Shown piece by piece: positions 1 through 9,083 of a stretch of 64,000 nucleotides of DNA. How positions within the stretch are numbered: the first letter of the stretch is position 1; each line of letters starts with the position of its first letter. Both the position numbers and the translations under genes were made by a program. The stretch spans positions 54,728-118,727 of the forward strand of contig NZ_JBAMME010000226.1 of the NCBI RefSeq assembly GCF_039793925.1. The letters are read 5' to 3'. Origin of the DNA: Thermogutta sp039793925. Lineage in GTDB: Bacteria > Planctomycetota > Planctomycetia > Pirellulales > Thermoguttaceae. Under the pieces are notes generated by a model that saw nothing but the letters and a program-made list of their open reading frames with translations, ran no database searches and had not been told where the DNA came from.

Positions 1-539
1 GGCCGCGGAATGGCAAACCGATCCCAACTGTTCAAACGCCACGGTTTATTGTACCCAAACCCCATTAGCACAATCGGTACCCCCAACCGCGATGCCACGT
101 AGACTGCCCCCGGAGCCATCTGTCGCCGTGGTCCACGAGGACCATCGGGTGTAATCGTGAGATGGCGACACCGTCCGACATCCAGTAATTGACGAAGGGC
201 CTGATCGCCTCCCCGACGGCTTGAACCCCGAACAAAATCAAATCCCAAAACCTTGGCCACTTCGGTCAACAAATTCGCATCTCTGTGCCGGGATACGAGC
301 ATTGTTAAATAACAATGTCCCCGTAAATAAAGCGGAAATAGAATATATTCATGCCAAAACAGATAGAGTTTTGGGCCTATACATTCAGGATATACAGGGT
401 CGATACTGCGATCTTCGTAACACACCCGGTAGTCCAGTGTACTCATCCAGGTACGGAGGAGCAGCGCTGTCACGTGGGCAGCCACCCTCACAGGCCATTT
501 CGGCGATCCATCTCCGGAAAGCTTACCTGGCTGCGCCAT
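1..539 (-). CDS. DUF374-type lysophospholipid acyltransferase (3' end cut by window)
   Basis: I translated this frame by hand because the gene runs off the left edge. It starts at an ATG 7 bp after the dapF stop, so the two are probably cotranscribed. About 179 residues are visible. They carry the acyltransferase landmarks of the DUF374 group: FWHE near residue 61, SRHRD near 83 (the HxxxxD-like site), RGSSRRGG near 104 and TPDGPRGPRR at 130-139, followed by GAVYVASRLGVPIV. Members of this group are membrane-associated and transfer acyl chains to a lysophospholipid or lipid A-like acceptor; the true substrate cannot be read here. The C-terminus lies outside the window. Confidence 0.88.
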   Translation of the reverse strand, partial: MAQPGKLSGDGSPKWPVRVAAHVTALLLRTWMSTLDYRVCYEDRSIDPVYPECIGPKLYLFWHEYILFPLYLRGHCYLTMLVSRHRDANLLTEVAKVLGFDFVRGSSRRGGDQALRQLLDVGRCRHLTITPDGPRGPRRQMAPGAVYVASRLGVPIVLMGFGYNKPWRLNSWDRFAIPR

Positions 540-545
540 AGCGGT

Positions 546-1400
546 TTATCTAGTCGGCTCAATGTCAGCAGGCCATTCACCGGTGAATACAGTTGTCGCC
601 GGTCCCGTCATGAGCACACTGCCCGATGGTGCCCATTCTATCAAAAGTTCGCCGCCCGGAAGGTGAACGGTCAATTTTCGTTGTGTTCGCTCAGTAAGAA
701 CTCCTGCCACGCATACGGCGCACGCACCGGTGCCACAGGCCAGCGTTTCGCCTGATCCGCGTTCCCAAACCCGCACGTCCACCCGCTGGGGTGAACAAAC
801 CCGAACGAACTCCACATTCACGCGCTGGGGAAACGCAGAATGCTTTTCGATGATCGGACCGAGCCGGCGAAAAGTTTGGTCCGTAAGGTCTTCAGTAAAG
901 ATCACACAGTGGGGATTCCCCATGGATACGCATGTCACGTTCAGGCAAGTTCCGTCGTCCAGAATCAGAGGAGCCTCAACGACCGGATTGCCCGGCAGTG
1001 TTGTGGGGATTCGCGCTGCATCGAGAATTGGCTCACCCATATCGACGGTGACATCCGTAACCCGGCCCTCTTGCACGTTGAGCTGCAGACGCAAAATGCC
1101 TCGTCCAGTTTCAATCGTCAGTGGATTCCGTCGGCTCAGCCCTCTCTCGAAGACATACTTGGCTACGCATCGCACGCCATTGCCGCACATCTCTGCTTCG
1201 GAACCATCGGCATTGAAGATCCGCATCCGTGCGTCAGCCACTTCCGAGGGAAGAATCAGAATGAGTCCATCACCGCCGATTCCGAAGTGGCGGTCGGAGA
1301 TCCTCGGCGCGAGAAGCTCGGGTGCCTCGGGAAGGGATTGTTCAAAGCAATCGACGAAAATGTAATCGTTTCCAATGCCGTGCATTTTCACAAATTTCAT
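546..1400 (-). CDS. dapF: Diaminopimelate epimerase
   Basis: Converts LL- to meso-diaminopimelate, the last step before the lysine/peptidoglycan branch point; cytoplasmic and PLP-independent. The 284-residue length is normal. The N-terminus MKFVKMHGIGNDYIFVD is typical. The two catalytic cysteines are visible: Cys72 in MCGNGVRC and Cys222 in ACGTGACAV, with GNPHCVIF between them. The start is supported by AAAGGAG about 8 nt upstream. It is followed closely by the acyltransferase gene. meso-DAP synthesis fits a peptidoglycan-containing planctomycete, in line with the current view that these bacteria have a cell wall. Confidence 0.97.
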   Translation of the reverse strand: MKFVKMHGIGNDYIFVDCFEQSLPEAPELLAPRISDRHFGIGGDGLILILPSEVADARMRIFNADGSEAEMCGNGVRCVAKYVFERGLSRRNPLTIETGRGILRLQLNVQEGRVTDVTVDMGEPILDAARIPTTLPGNPVVEAPLILDDGTCLNVTCVSMGNPHCVIFTEDLTDQTFRRLGPIIEKHSAFPQRVNVEFVRVCSPQRVDVRVWERGSGETLACGTGACAVCVAGVLTERTQRKLTVHLPGGELLIEWAPSGSVLMTGPATTVFTGEWPADIEPTR

Positions 1401-1607
1401 CCGTCCGCTCCTTTATCCGCACGATGTTCTCCTCGCAAACGTTGATTGTACATGCCAGTCACATTTCGATGGAGCAGAATGCGGATCGGACTCGTTATGA
1501 ATCCTCCGTGACCACCATGGTTGTTCTCTTACCGTACAACAGCCCTCTCCTTGGAGGTCACCGCTAGAATGGTTCTGTTTCCAATCTCCCGGACTTTACG
1601 CCTCAAC

Positions 1608-1928
1608 TCATCCAGTCAAATCGATAAGGCGTCCTAGCTCACCGTGCGGATCGCCCGGATTCCGCTTTTGATCTTCAACTTCATCCGTTTTCTGCGACGC
1701 AGGGGGTAATTCCCAGGGACGGCGGCCGTCAGCATCGCGTTCTTCTGTCTCGTGATTTTCACCGTCCGTCTCGCCAATTCCTGCGGCGGCCTCTGCCTGC
1801 CGATCTGCTGCCACACGCCTCTCCTGGCTTTCGCGCAGCACCTGGTTGGTGTCGGTTTCATTTTTTCCCTGAGCCAAGGGTGTACCGGCGATCGCGGAGA
1901 TAATGGGGCCAAGAGGTCCAACACTCAT
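1608..1928 (-). CDS. Small acidic hypothetical protein (106 aa)
   Basis: Function not recognised. The start has a strong ribosome-binding site (GAGGAGGTGGCACG then ATG), which argues for a real gene despite its short length. The product begins with an apolar MSVGPLGPIISAIAGTPLAQ and continues as a hydrophilic, Glu/Asp/Arg-rich, probably disordered or helical tail rich in alternating charges (RESQERRVAADRQAEAAA). No signal peptide or membrane helix is evident. It lies downstream of the AsmA-like gene on the same strand. I have the impression that similar short proteins occur in other planctomycetes, but could not check. Confidence 0.6.
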   Translation of the reverse strand: MSVGPLGPIISAIAGTPLAQGKNETDTNQVLRESQERRVAADRQAEAAAGIGETDGENHETEERDADGRRPWELPPASQKTDEVEDQKRNPGDPHGELGRLIDLTG

Positions 1929-2109
1929 CGTGCCACCTCCTCACTGATATTGTGTCGTCACAGTCGAGGAGGAAGAACCCTTTGCCGCATTCTCTGCAAG
2001 TTGCTACTTTCTTCCTCGTCCCATCAAACCTATGCTTATTCCACCTGATCGAAAGCTCGTCTAAAGCACCACATGGTAATTGGATCCTCAAAAGTGGTCC
2101 GTTTTTCAA
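1858..2109 (-). CDS. Possible coupled CxxC small protein (TTG start, weak call)
   Basis: An 83-codon frame whose TTG start overlaps the TGA stop of the AsmA-like gene (TTGA), a layout typical of translational coupling. It contains CRECGKGFFLLDC, a CxxC pair like a zinc ribbon, and is otherwise unremarkable. Against it: the last quarter overlaps the better supported 106-aa gene in another frame, and that gene's ribosome-binding site lies inside it. It may be chance coding. Confidence 0.22.
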   Translation of the reverse strand: MKNGPLLRIQLPCGALDELSIRWNKHRFDGTRKKVATCRECGKGFFLLDCDDTISVRRWHDECWTSWPHYLRDRRYTLGSGKK

Positions 2110-5100
2110 CGTTCCCCGAGAATGGCTTCACTGCCACGCGGATTTCTGTTTCCCAGTTGGAACTTTTGGAGGGCCTCGTTCACGCCAGGAAAAGGTTCAC
2201 GTCGCACAATTGGGTCTTTCAAAGTCCCTCCTACATGAACGAGGACAATCTGCTCGCTGGCGCCACGGAACAACTCCTTGACCACGGGGACCTGAATCTC
2301 GCGACGTCCTAGCATCGCCCGCATAATCAATCGCAGGTTCCCATCCAAATCTACCTCACCCTGGCCGGTCAGACTGAATGCATCGCCCGAAAAAGTAACG
2401 CTGTCCAGATAGACGTGTCGTCCGGCAATTCGAAATTGCCCTGAACTTTCGCTAAACGCTGTCGCATCTGGTTGTCGAACGCTCAGAATCTTCAAAAGGG
2501 CGATCATCAGGGGAAGTTCATAGACATTCGCTTCCCGGAGCTGGAAATTCCCATAACCGGCCAATCCCTGGATATCGTCACCCTGACCTTTGAATCGGAC
2601 GGCTGCATCGAGTGTCCCACGGATAATTGACGAACTAGACTGGTACTCCCGGACGAGCTCCGGGAAATCTGCCTTCAGCAAAGAAAGTGCGACATCGTAC
2701 TCGAATCTGTCGGAAAGACGGACCCAACCAGCCCCGGATAACGTACCTCCAAAAAGTTCTGCCGTTATAGGCTGGCGAGACATTGCCGATTGACTGACCG
2801 TCGGGCTCCTGCGAGCAAATTCACCTACAGCCCAGTCCCCACCAAAAATGATCAATTCATTGGCAATTCGGAATGGGCCTTGCAACCGGGTGATCGGCAA
2901 CCCCAGCACCTGAAGGGCGTGCAGATCCAAATCCCCATCGGCTGTAAAGTTTCCCTCTGAATATTCCCCCTGGAAACGAATTTTTCCGTTCAAATTTCCG
3001 AACACCAGGCTCGTCCCTATGCTGTTTTGAACCAAAGTGATCACCACATTCCATGCTGCCTGGAGAGGGCTCGACTGGCCGACTGGATCGCGGCCCGAAG
3101 CGATTTCGTCGGTAACGGAATTACCAGGCGAAGCTTGGTGTGGTCTGATCAACCGGAACTGCCCACGCACGACCACAGGCCCCTGGATATTGAGACGAGC
3201 AAGGGGACGGCTCAGGGCTTCCGGTAAGGCCAGAAGTAGCGCCCGATCAATGATCAAGCGGTCAACCCACAGGTTGCGGAGATCGAGAGACCAGCCGCCA
3301 CTCTGTGCAAGCTCGCAGGATCCGTCAGCTTGAAACTCGGTGTTCTCGTGATGTCCACGGAGCCCCTGAAACGAGAGAGTCCCGGCCTCGTAGGTCAAAT
3401 TGCCCACGATGCCCTCCAGGCGGTACGGGCAAGATCGAGGCTGAAGAGTCAAGCCGCGATCCACCGGACTGGCCCACAGTTTGACGTCGAGAGGTTCACC
3501 CGAGGTGTAAAGGATCGTCCCCCGTACTTGAACGGTGCCTACTGGATCAAGCTCCTCCCAAATCTGGCGGATGTGGTTGTCGCGAAAGGCACCTTTCAGT
3601 TCGTTGTCCAGAGGAAGCTGTTTCGCTTCAAAATCGAGGCGAAAAGTGGAACTTCCATTTTGCGGAAGGAGCGTACCGTGGGCAGAAATCTCTGCCGGAC
3701 CGCTTCTTCCCCGAAGTTCCTGGAACGACCACGCATCATCCCGCATAACAATGCGACCGGTGATGTCGGAAATCGGATACGGGAAAGCTTCATAGCGAAT
3801 CGAGCATCCATTGAGCGTCGCCTCCATCTGTCGATGGAGCACGCCACCTGGTTCGTTCTGCCACAATCCAAGCCACACATCGGCGGAACCGCTCAGATGC
3901 AACGCCCGCAGGGTCTGGCGGCTCTTGGTATCCAGAACCGCATTAAGCAGCCGCTCGTCCAGAGCGATCCGCTGGCCACTGATGCTGATTTGGGTCACCG
4001 GTCCAGCCAGAGGATTGAGTACTTGGCCGCGAATCTCCACGGGCTGATTCCCAGCCATCGCTACGAGCTGGATTCCGAGCCGCTCGGGCGTCAGTTCGAG
4101 GCGTCCCTGAACCTGCTGAAGCCGATAAGGGAAGCGATAATAGGCAAACGACGCACTTTCCAGATTGGCAATGACGTGAAAATGACGCTGCCCCTGCAAA
4201 GACGTCAAACGCACGGTGAGATGGACTGTGCCTTCGGGAAAGTACTTCGGCCATTCCTCCTGAAGTTTGGAGGGCAAAAGCGGAAGGAGGGCCGGATCAA
4301 ACTTCAGATGGTTGATCTGCATATCGAGATCAGCCAGTTGTGCCAAATCCCAGTTCAAAAGTTTGGCCGAACGCACCACAAATGCCGTCGAACCCGAAAA
4401 TGCCGTGACATCAGTGAATGACACTTCGTCTCGTGCGGCGGTGAAGTAGCCGCGGATATCTGTGATGGCATACGGCAGTCGTGGATCATCGAGGCGTCCC
4501 CGACGAACTTGGCCCGAAAGGTCGTAATCCACCACCGGATTGCTGCCGGCCGAGCAGAAAATGTGAAATGTCAAAGAAAGCTGCGCGCGAAGATGCTCTA
4601 ATGGACGCAAGGTGCGTCGTACTTCCCGGGGAAAAGCGGCCTGACACTCGGGCGAGAGTTCCAGTGAGTCGACTGCGCCAGTGAGTCTCAAGCACGGCGC
4701 TCCGGAATCGAACGTTCCCTCAATATCGATTCGGCGTACAAAATCGCCTGTCATTGTGCCACGGAATTTTCGAGACCCGGCATTCGATCCGTCCGACTGC
4801 GACCGAGACTCACTGGAGATCTCCATTTGAATGTCCCGATACGCAATGACGCTCGGAATCGGCCCACGAAGGTCGATGATCTCCATCATGCCGTTTTCTA
4901 TATAAACTGGAGGATGTTTGCTTCCTGGCAGTTTTGGCAGAGGAAGTAAACGAGAAATGTTCCACTGTCCATCGGTACCACAGGCGATGCGCACATGCGG
5001 CCGACGGACAATGACTCGCTCAACGGGAACATCACCAGACAGCAACTCCTTGTACGCCACTGGTCCCGCCAGCATGATTTCCTCAATTTCGGCAATTGTA

Positions 5101-5387
5101 GCCGTCACTTTGGGTAGATCTGTGACGGTAATGCGGACACCGCGAAGCTGAATTCCTTCGCCAGGCAACAACTGAGCCGATCGTATTCGGATACGCAAAT
5201 GAGGAGACAGCACCGCACATCGCCGCTCAATTTCGCTGCGGAGCTCATCATCCACCCTTTTATAGAGCCAGATGGCAAAGAAAAACCCGGCGACCAGGGC
5301 AACAGCAAGGCCCCATTTCAGGAAGAACCCGATCTCTTGAATCAGCCGCCGCCAGGTCATGGTGTTTACAGTGTTACCGTGAGGCAA
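2106..5387 (-). CDS. AsmA/YhdP-like envelope protein (1,093 aa)
   Basis: Large membrane-anchored protein. One N-terminal membrane segment lies at about residues 19-42 (FFLKWGLAVALVAGFFFAIW). It is followed by more than 1,000 residues of beta-rich sequence with repeated short motifs such as LRLTG, IRGQV and LSGSADVWL, as in AsmA/TamB/YhdP-family proteins. The C-terminal 200 residues (AAVRFKGQGDDIQGLAGYG, then RLIMRAMLGRR and VGGTLKDPIV) match the usual AsmA C-terminal region. Members bridge the periplasm and affect outer-membrane lipid transport or biogenesis; the role here is inferred from family only. The start is TTG with GGAG six bases upstream; an in-frame ATG nine codons later has no comparable site. 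Confidence 0.8.
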   Translation of the reverse strand: MPHGNTVNTMTWRRLIQEIGFFLKWGLAVALVAGFFFAIWLYKRVDDELRSEIERRCAVLSPHLRIRIRSAQLLPGEGIQLRGVRITVTDLPKVTATIAEIEEIMLAGPVAYKELLSGDVPVERVIVRRPHVRIACGTDGQWNISRLLPLPKLPGSKHPPVYIENGMMEIIDLRGPIPSVIAYRDIQMEISSESRSQSDGSNAGSRKFRGTMTGDFVRRIDIEGTFDSGAPCLRLTGAVDSLELSPECQAAFPREVRRTLRPLEHLRAQLSLTFHIFCSAGSNPVVDYDLSGQVRRGRLDDPRLPYAITDIRGYFTAARDEVSFTDVTAFSGSTAFVVRSAKLLNWDLAQLADLDMQINHLKFDPALLPLLPSKLQEEWPKYFPEGTVHLTVRLTSLQGQRHFHVIANLESASFAYYRFPYRLQQVQGRLELTPERLGIQLVAMAGNQPVEIRGQVLNPLAGPVTQISISGQRIALDERLLNAVLDTKSRQTLRALHLSGSADVWLGLWQNEPGGVLHRQMEATLNGCSIRYEAFPYPISDITGRIVMRDDAWSFQELRGRSGPAEISAHGTLLPQNGSSTFRLDFEAKQLPLDNELKGAFRDNHIRQIWEELDPVGTVQVRGTILYTSGEPLDVKLWASPVDRGLTLQPRSCPYRLEGIVGNLTYEAGTLSFQGLRGHHENTEFQADGSCELAQSGGWSLDLRNLWVDRLIIDRALLLALPEALSRPLARLNIQGPVVVRGQFRLIRPHQASPGNSVTDEIASGRDPVGQSSPLQAAWNVVITLVQNSIGTSLVFGNLNGKIRFQGEYSEGNFTADGDLDLHALQVLGLPITRLQGPFRIANELIIFGGDWAVGEFARRSPTVSQSAMSRQPITAELFGGTLSGAGWVRLSDRFEYDVALSLLKADFPELVREYQSSSSIIRGTLDAAVRFKGQGDDIQGLAGYGNFQLREANVYELPLMIALLKILSVRQPDATAFSESSGQFRIAGRHVYLDSVTFSGDAFSLTGQGEVDLDGNLRLIMRAMLGRREIQVPVVKELFRGASEQIVLVHVGGTLKDPIVRREPFPGVNEALQKFQLGNRNPRGSEAILGER

Positions 5388-5610
5388 CCAGATCTCCAGC
5401 AGTGTGGTGCCCCATGCTCCGAGGCATCAGTTGTCTTTGGTCCCGATCTTGCCCTGTGAAATGTCCAACCCTGCACCGCTGCATGCGCATCAGGCATTCT
5501 CTCGCGCAAAACGCACCCGCTTCGCTCGAGAGCCATTTGCTTTCCAGCTCGTGATTCGCTCTTTCCATTGCATACTTCACCCCACCACAGTCGGCGTCCC
5601 ACAAATCTGA
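5388..5610. other. Intergenic, no gene seen
   Basis: A 223-bp spacer between two minus-strand genes. Short frames on both strands lack a ribosome-binding site or recognisable content. It probably holds the leader and promoter of the AsmA-like gene, but I could not pick a convincing -35/-10 pair. Confidence 0.5.
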
Positions 5611-6903
5611 TCAATCTTCCTTGTTGCTACGACGCGGGAACGACCTCAGCGCCAATGCGCTACTCGCCAGCACAATCAAACCCGGTACCACGGGGATGCG
5701 ATATCGCAGCGAGGAGACGAAAACCATGTGCAAAAGTGTGAAATACACCGCTGGCAATACACAGGTCATCAGCACCACGCGCCGTGTGTACCCTCGGAGC
5801 ATGCCCACGATCGCCAGAGCAAAGGTCAACACTGCGGCGACAGCCATTACCAGATTCACCGGAAACACATTGAACCCCGGATCATTGGGCACAATATTCC
5901 AGAAGCGACGTACCTTCACAAAAGCAAGCCAGAGGACACCCGTGGGATGCTCGATTGCCCACGTCACGGCCTCACGTTTTAATCTGCGATCCAATTCCAG
6001 CTCCCAGAACAGGGGATCAGCATCCGGATAGTTGCGTTGAACCTCCCGTAGTTTCTCGACCACGAAATCCATGTTGCTGCCGCCGCTGGCCTGCGGGTTC
6101 CAGGCGTCATAGAGGCTTGCCCCCACTTGAGTCGTCGTCAAAATGATCCTCCCGGTCATCCAGTAGTTACGGACCCACCACGGTGCCATGACCAGGGCAA
6201 ATCCTGCCACAGTGGCTGCCCAGGCCTGCCAGGAGGGCAGCAAATGCCGCCATATGAGGAGCTGGACGATCGCCAAAAACGGAAGCCAGAGAAGAGCACT
6301 GGGGCGAATTAGCGTGGCCAGTCCAAATGCGACGCCAACACCCAACGCAGATCGCCAAACGCAGACTTCACCTGAATCACTCTGTCTACAACTGTGAGCA
6401 AAGAGAAACATCCCCAGTACCCATGCCGGCGCGAAGCCTGCTTCGCTCAATACGGGAATGGATCCCAGAATCAATTCAGGGTGCAGAGCCGTCAATATTC
6501 CAGCAAGGATCCCCGTATGCCTGTTAAATAGTTCTTTTCCCCACAAACAAACCAACACGCCCGTTACAGCGCCTAGAACGGCACCTTCAAGACGTGCCAG
6601 CCAGATGGGTGGATCGTCGAAAACGAGAAATAATGGGGCAAGAAGGAGGGGATATCCGGGCGTGCGGAAAATCGCCCCGGTGACCCCATATTGGTAGGGC
6701 TCTCCCCGTGCGATGGCGCGGGCAAGATGCCAATAGCTCTCGCTATCACCAAAGATGAATCCGCCACCAAAGCGCCACATCCAGAGACACACTGCGACCA
6801 GTCGTACTGCCAGGCCAAGCAAGAAGATTCCCGCTAGCGTCCATGCGGAGATCCTGTCTGAGGGCGATATCGGAGCTTGCGATGGATTCGGATATTCACA
6901 CAT
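5611..6903 (-). CDS. GT39-like membrane glycosyltransferase
   Basis: A polytopic membrane protein of 430 residues resembling the ArnT/PMT (GT39) superfamily, which transfer sugars from polyprenyl-phosphate donors to lipid or protein on the outer face of the inner membrane. Visible landmarks: first membrane helix at about 22-40 (AGIFLLGLAVRLVAVCLWMW), an acidic pair in FGDSESYWHLARAIARGEPY where the catalytic Asp of the family sits, and RTPGYPLLLAPLF after it, typical of the first periplasmic loop. Many further hydrophobic segments follow, with a basic C-terminus (RRSNKED). Donor and acceptor are unknown. No neighbouring sugar-nucleotide genes narrow it down. Confidence 0.82.
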   Translation of the reverse strand: MCEYPNPSQAPISPSDRISAWTLAGIFLLGLAVRLVAVCLWMWRFGGGFIFGDSESYWHLARAIARGEPYQYGVTGAIFRTPGYPLLLAPLFLVFDDPPIWLARLEGAVLGAVTGVLVCLWGKELFNRHTGILAGILTALHPELILGSIPVLSEAGFAPAWVLGMFLFAHSCRQSDSGEVCVWRSALGVGVAFGLATLIRPSALLWLPFLAIVQLLIWRHLLPSWQAWAATVAGFALVMAPWWVRNYWMTGRIILTTTQVGASLYDAWNPQASGGSNMDFVVEKLREVQRNYPDADPLFWELELDRRLKREAVTWAIEHPTGVLWLAFVKVRRFWNIVPNDPGFNVFPVNLVMAVAAVLTFALAIVGMLRGYTRRVVLMTCVLPAVYFTLLHMVFVSSLRYRIPVVPGLIVLASSALALRSFPRRSNKED

Positions 6904-7426
6904 CGGGCGAGATACGACTTTCCATCCATGGAATCCTCTGGCGCATACAATGTCGGTTCTCCAGCATCCATCGTGGGGTCAAGAGTGGCTAGACGCACGT
7001 ATGCTACAGGACCTCACCTATTGCGTCAACGCAGAACAGCGCCGAACCGGACAAAGCATTGAAGCCAGGGAAACTTAAAAGCAGGGGAAAAACCGAGAAC
7101 TTTTTCATAGAGGGGCAATCTCAGCAATTCGCAGCGACTAAGCTAAATAACCAAGTTACTGCTTTCCGGTCTCGTCACACTGCGAGTGAGAATTGCCGGA
7201 AAAATCCCCTGGCAAAATGCAGGTTCGGTTCCTCCTGTTTGCGCCAGGCTCACTCAGATTTTGCCAGACATTGTTGTCGTTTCTCGACCCCCAAAACTGC
7301 AGGGCGGTAATGGACAACTCATTTTCGGGAGTTATACTCAATGCCAACTGAGATTGTGCTATCAGTGCATGAACCCGAAACGTGGAGGTTTCGCCGGCTT
7401 TGTCTTCAAGTGAGGAGGAATACTCT
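6904..7426. other. Divergent intergenic region, no gene seen
   Basis: About 520 bp between the start of the minus-strand glycosyltransferase and the start of the NCS1 permease. It must hold promoters for both directions. A good plus-strand promoter is listed separately at 7311-7338. No RNA gene or convincing small ORF was found in the remainder. Confidence 0.55.
7311..7338 (+). promoter_or_regulatory. Predicted sigma70-type promoter of the NCS1 permease
   Basis: TGGACA (five of six to TTGACA) at 7311-7316, a 16-bp spacer, and TATACT (five of six to TATAAT) at 7333-7338. It would give a leader of roughly 80 nt before the permease start at 7427. Confidence 0.55.
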
Positions 7427-8902
7427 ATGTCAACACAGTTGCCAGATTATGTCGCAAGCGCCCGTCCGGTGCCCAAGGACCAGCGGACACCCTGGTATGC
7501 GAGTACAGCGCCAACCTACGCGGGCATTTTCCTGTGGTTCGTTTTCTGGCATCAATTGCCGATGCTGGAAGAGCTGGCCAAAGGCAGCGGCATACCGGCT
7601 TCAGCAGGCGGTGCACTCGCCCAAGGATTAGGGATTGCTATTCTGGCGCTGATTGTGTCCGCCCTGATATGTCATTACCTGTTTTATCTCATTCCTGGAA
7701 AGCTCGGCGTCCAAACGGGACTTCCTCTTTACATCGTGGGTACCTCCACGTACGGCGTGCAGGGCGGATTCATCATGCCGGGATTCTTGATGGGGGTTCT
7801 GCAATTCGGGTGGTTGGCGGTGAATGCATTTTTCACCACCCAGTTGTTGTGTCAACCGTTCGGCGCGGGACCGGGTTCAGTGACTTTTTCTATAGTGGCC
7901 ATTGCCTTTGTACTCCTGGCGACGCTCATCGGCATCAAGGGGATTCAATATGTGGGGCGCGTCGCTACTTATCTGCCTTTGTTGCCACTTTCGATTCTGA
8001 TTATCCTCACGCTGGCGTCTCTGGGCGGCGTCACCAGGATGAATCACGCGCAGCTTGTGCAGGATGGCCAAACTCCTGTGAAGGTAGCTGCCGATGGCAC
8101 CCTGGCAACGGACCAGGACTCTAACGCCAAAGAGGTTAAGGCTCACGATTCGCTGACAGTATGGGGTATTTTTCTGGCGGTCTCCACCTATGTGGTTGGG
8201 TTCTTCGCCACAGCCGGAGCCGCCGGTGTCGATTTCGGGATGGGCAACCGGGACGAAAATGACGTGAAATGGGGTGGTTTGGTGGGAATTGCTGGGGCCA
8301 TCATCCTGACCGGGGGGCTTTCCCTTGTGATCGCTGCCGGTGCAGTCGGCGCACAGCTCGCAGGGAAGCCTCCTGTCTTGCAAACGACGCTGCTCATGGA
8401 AAAACTTTCGCCCGTTTTGGGCGCAACGACCCCAGCCGTCTTTTGGTACCTGCTTGCTATTGCGGCCTTCCCGCCGGCATGTTTCTCCAGCTTCATTGCA
8501 GCCAACAGCTTCAAAACCACGCTGCCCAAGGTCAATCCGTTCGTCTCCTGCGGTATTGGGGCCCTGTGTTCTATCGCTCTCGTACTCTCCGGATATGCCG
8601 GCAATGCTGTGAAGGTGTTCTCCGTGATCGGCGCATCGTTCGGTCCTGTATGTGGGGCGATGGCTGCCGACTATCTGCTCAGTGGCAACCGCTGGGCAGG
8701 ACCGCGAGCAGGCTTCAACCCGGCAGGCTGGGTCTCCTGGATCTTGGGCTTTTGCGTGGGCGCGGTCAATCTGGTGCTCAACATCAACCTTGTCCCATGC
8801 CCACCAGTTGCCGCATTCCTGGTAGGATTCGTGGTATACCTGGGCCTCGCATTTGCGGGGCTTGAAAGCCGGACACTCGAAATGCCCCGAGATGTGCACT
8901 GA
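7427..8902 (+). CDS. NCS1-family (cytosine/purine permease-like) transporter
   Basis: A 491-residue polytopic inner-membrane transporter. I chose the ATG at 7427, preceded by GTGAGGAGGAATACTCT, over an in-frame upstream start. The leader PWYASTAPTYAGIFLWFVFW, the glycine-rich helix YIVGTSTYGVQGGFIMPG, the QFGWLAVNAFF stretch and the DYLL motif late in the protein match the cytosine permease/CodB branch of the nucleobase:cation symporter-1 family. The family imports nucleobases, hydantoins or related compounds with a cation. An unusual hydrophilic loop (about residues 210-235, QDGQTPVKVAADG) lies between helices. It stands alone, so the substrate is open. Confidence 0.85.
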   Translation: MSTQLPDYVASARPVPKDQRTPWYASTAPTYAGIFLWFVFWHQLPMLEELAKGSGIPASAGGALAQGLGIAILALIVSALICHYLFYLIPGKLGVQTGLPLYIVGTSTYGVQGGFIMPGFLMGVLQFGWLAVNAFFTTQLLCQPFGAGPGSVTFSIVAIAFVLLATLIGIKGIQYVGRVATYLPLLPLSILIILTLASLGGVTRMNHAQLVQDGQTPVKVAADGTLATDQDSNAKEVKAHDSLTVWGIFLAVSTYVVGFFATAGAAGVDFGMGNRDENDVKWGGLVGIAGAIILTGGLSLVIAAGAVGAQLAGKPPVLQTTLLMEKLSPVLGATTPAVFWYLLAIAAFPPACFSSFIAANSFKTTLPKVNPFVSCGIGALCSIALVLSGYAGNAVKVFSVIGASFGPVCGAMAADYLLSGNRWAGPRAGFNPAGWVSWILGFCVGAVNLVLNINLVPCPPVAAFLVGFVVYLGLAFAGLESRTLEMPRDVH

Positions 8903-8989
8903 AATCGGAGGGCAGCCCGGCAATAAGTAACGTGCCATCGCGAACTTGCTGGGTTAACTAAATAGGCCAAACCTCGCCATGCACACTGG

Positions 8990-9010
8990 GAGGGCCCAAA
9001 CAGGGCCCTC
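8990..9010 (+). terminator. Perfect hairpin, likely terminator of the NCS1 gene
   Basis: GAGGGCCC, loop AAACA, GGGCCCTC: an 8-bp perfect GC-rich stem followed by TTCTGG. The T-tract is poor, so termination may be inefficient. It lies 88 bp after the transporter stop and inside an alternative upstream reading of the next gene, which helps to place that gene's true start at 9084. Confidence 0.5.
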
Positions 9011-9083
9011 TTCTGGTAAACTGGTGGTACAGTTCAGAGTTTTATCGGCAAATCACGACCCACGTTGTACAGGACCGTCACAC

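Noticed and set aside
3330..4421. 363-codon plus-strand frame inside the AsmA-like gene
   Set aside because: Composition is that of a shadow frame and the AsmA-like protein has coherent family sequence throughout.
8979..9083. N-terminal extension of the NAD(P)H-hydrate epimerase
   Set aside because: It would place a perfect GC hairpin just after the start codon, and the extension lacks family sequence.
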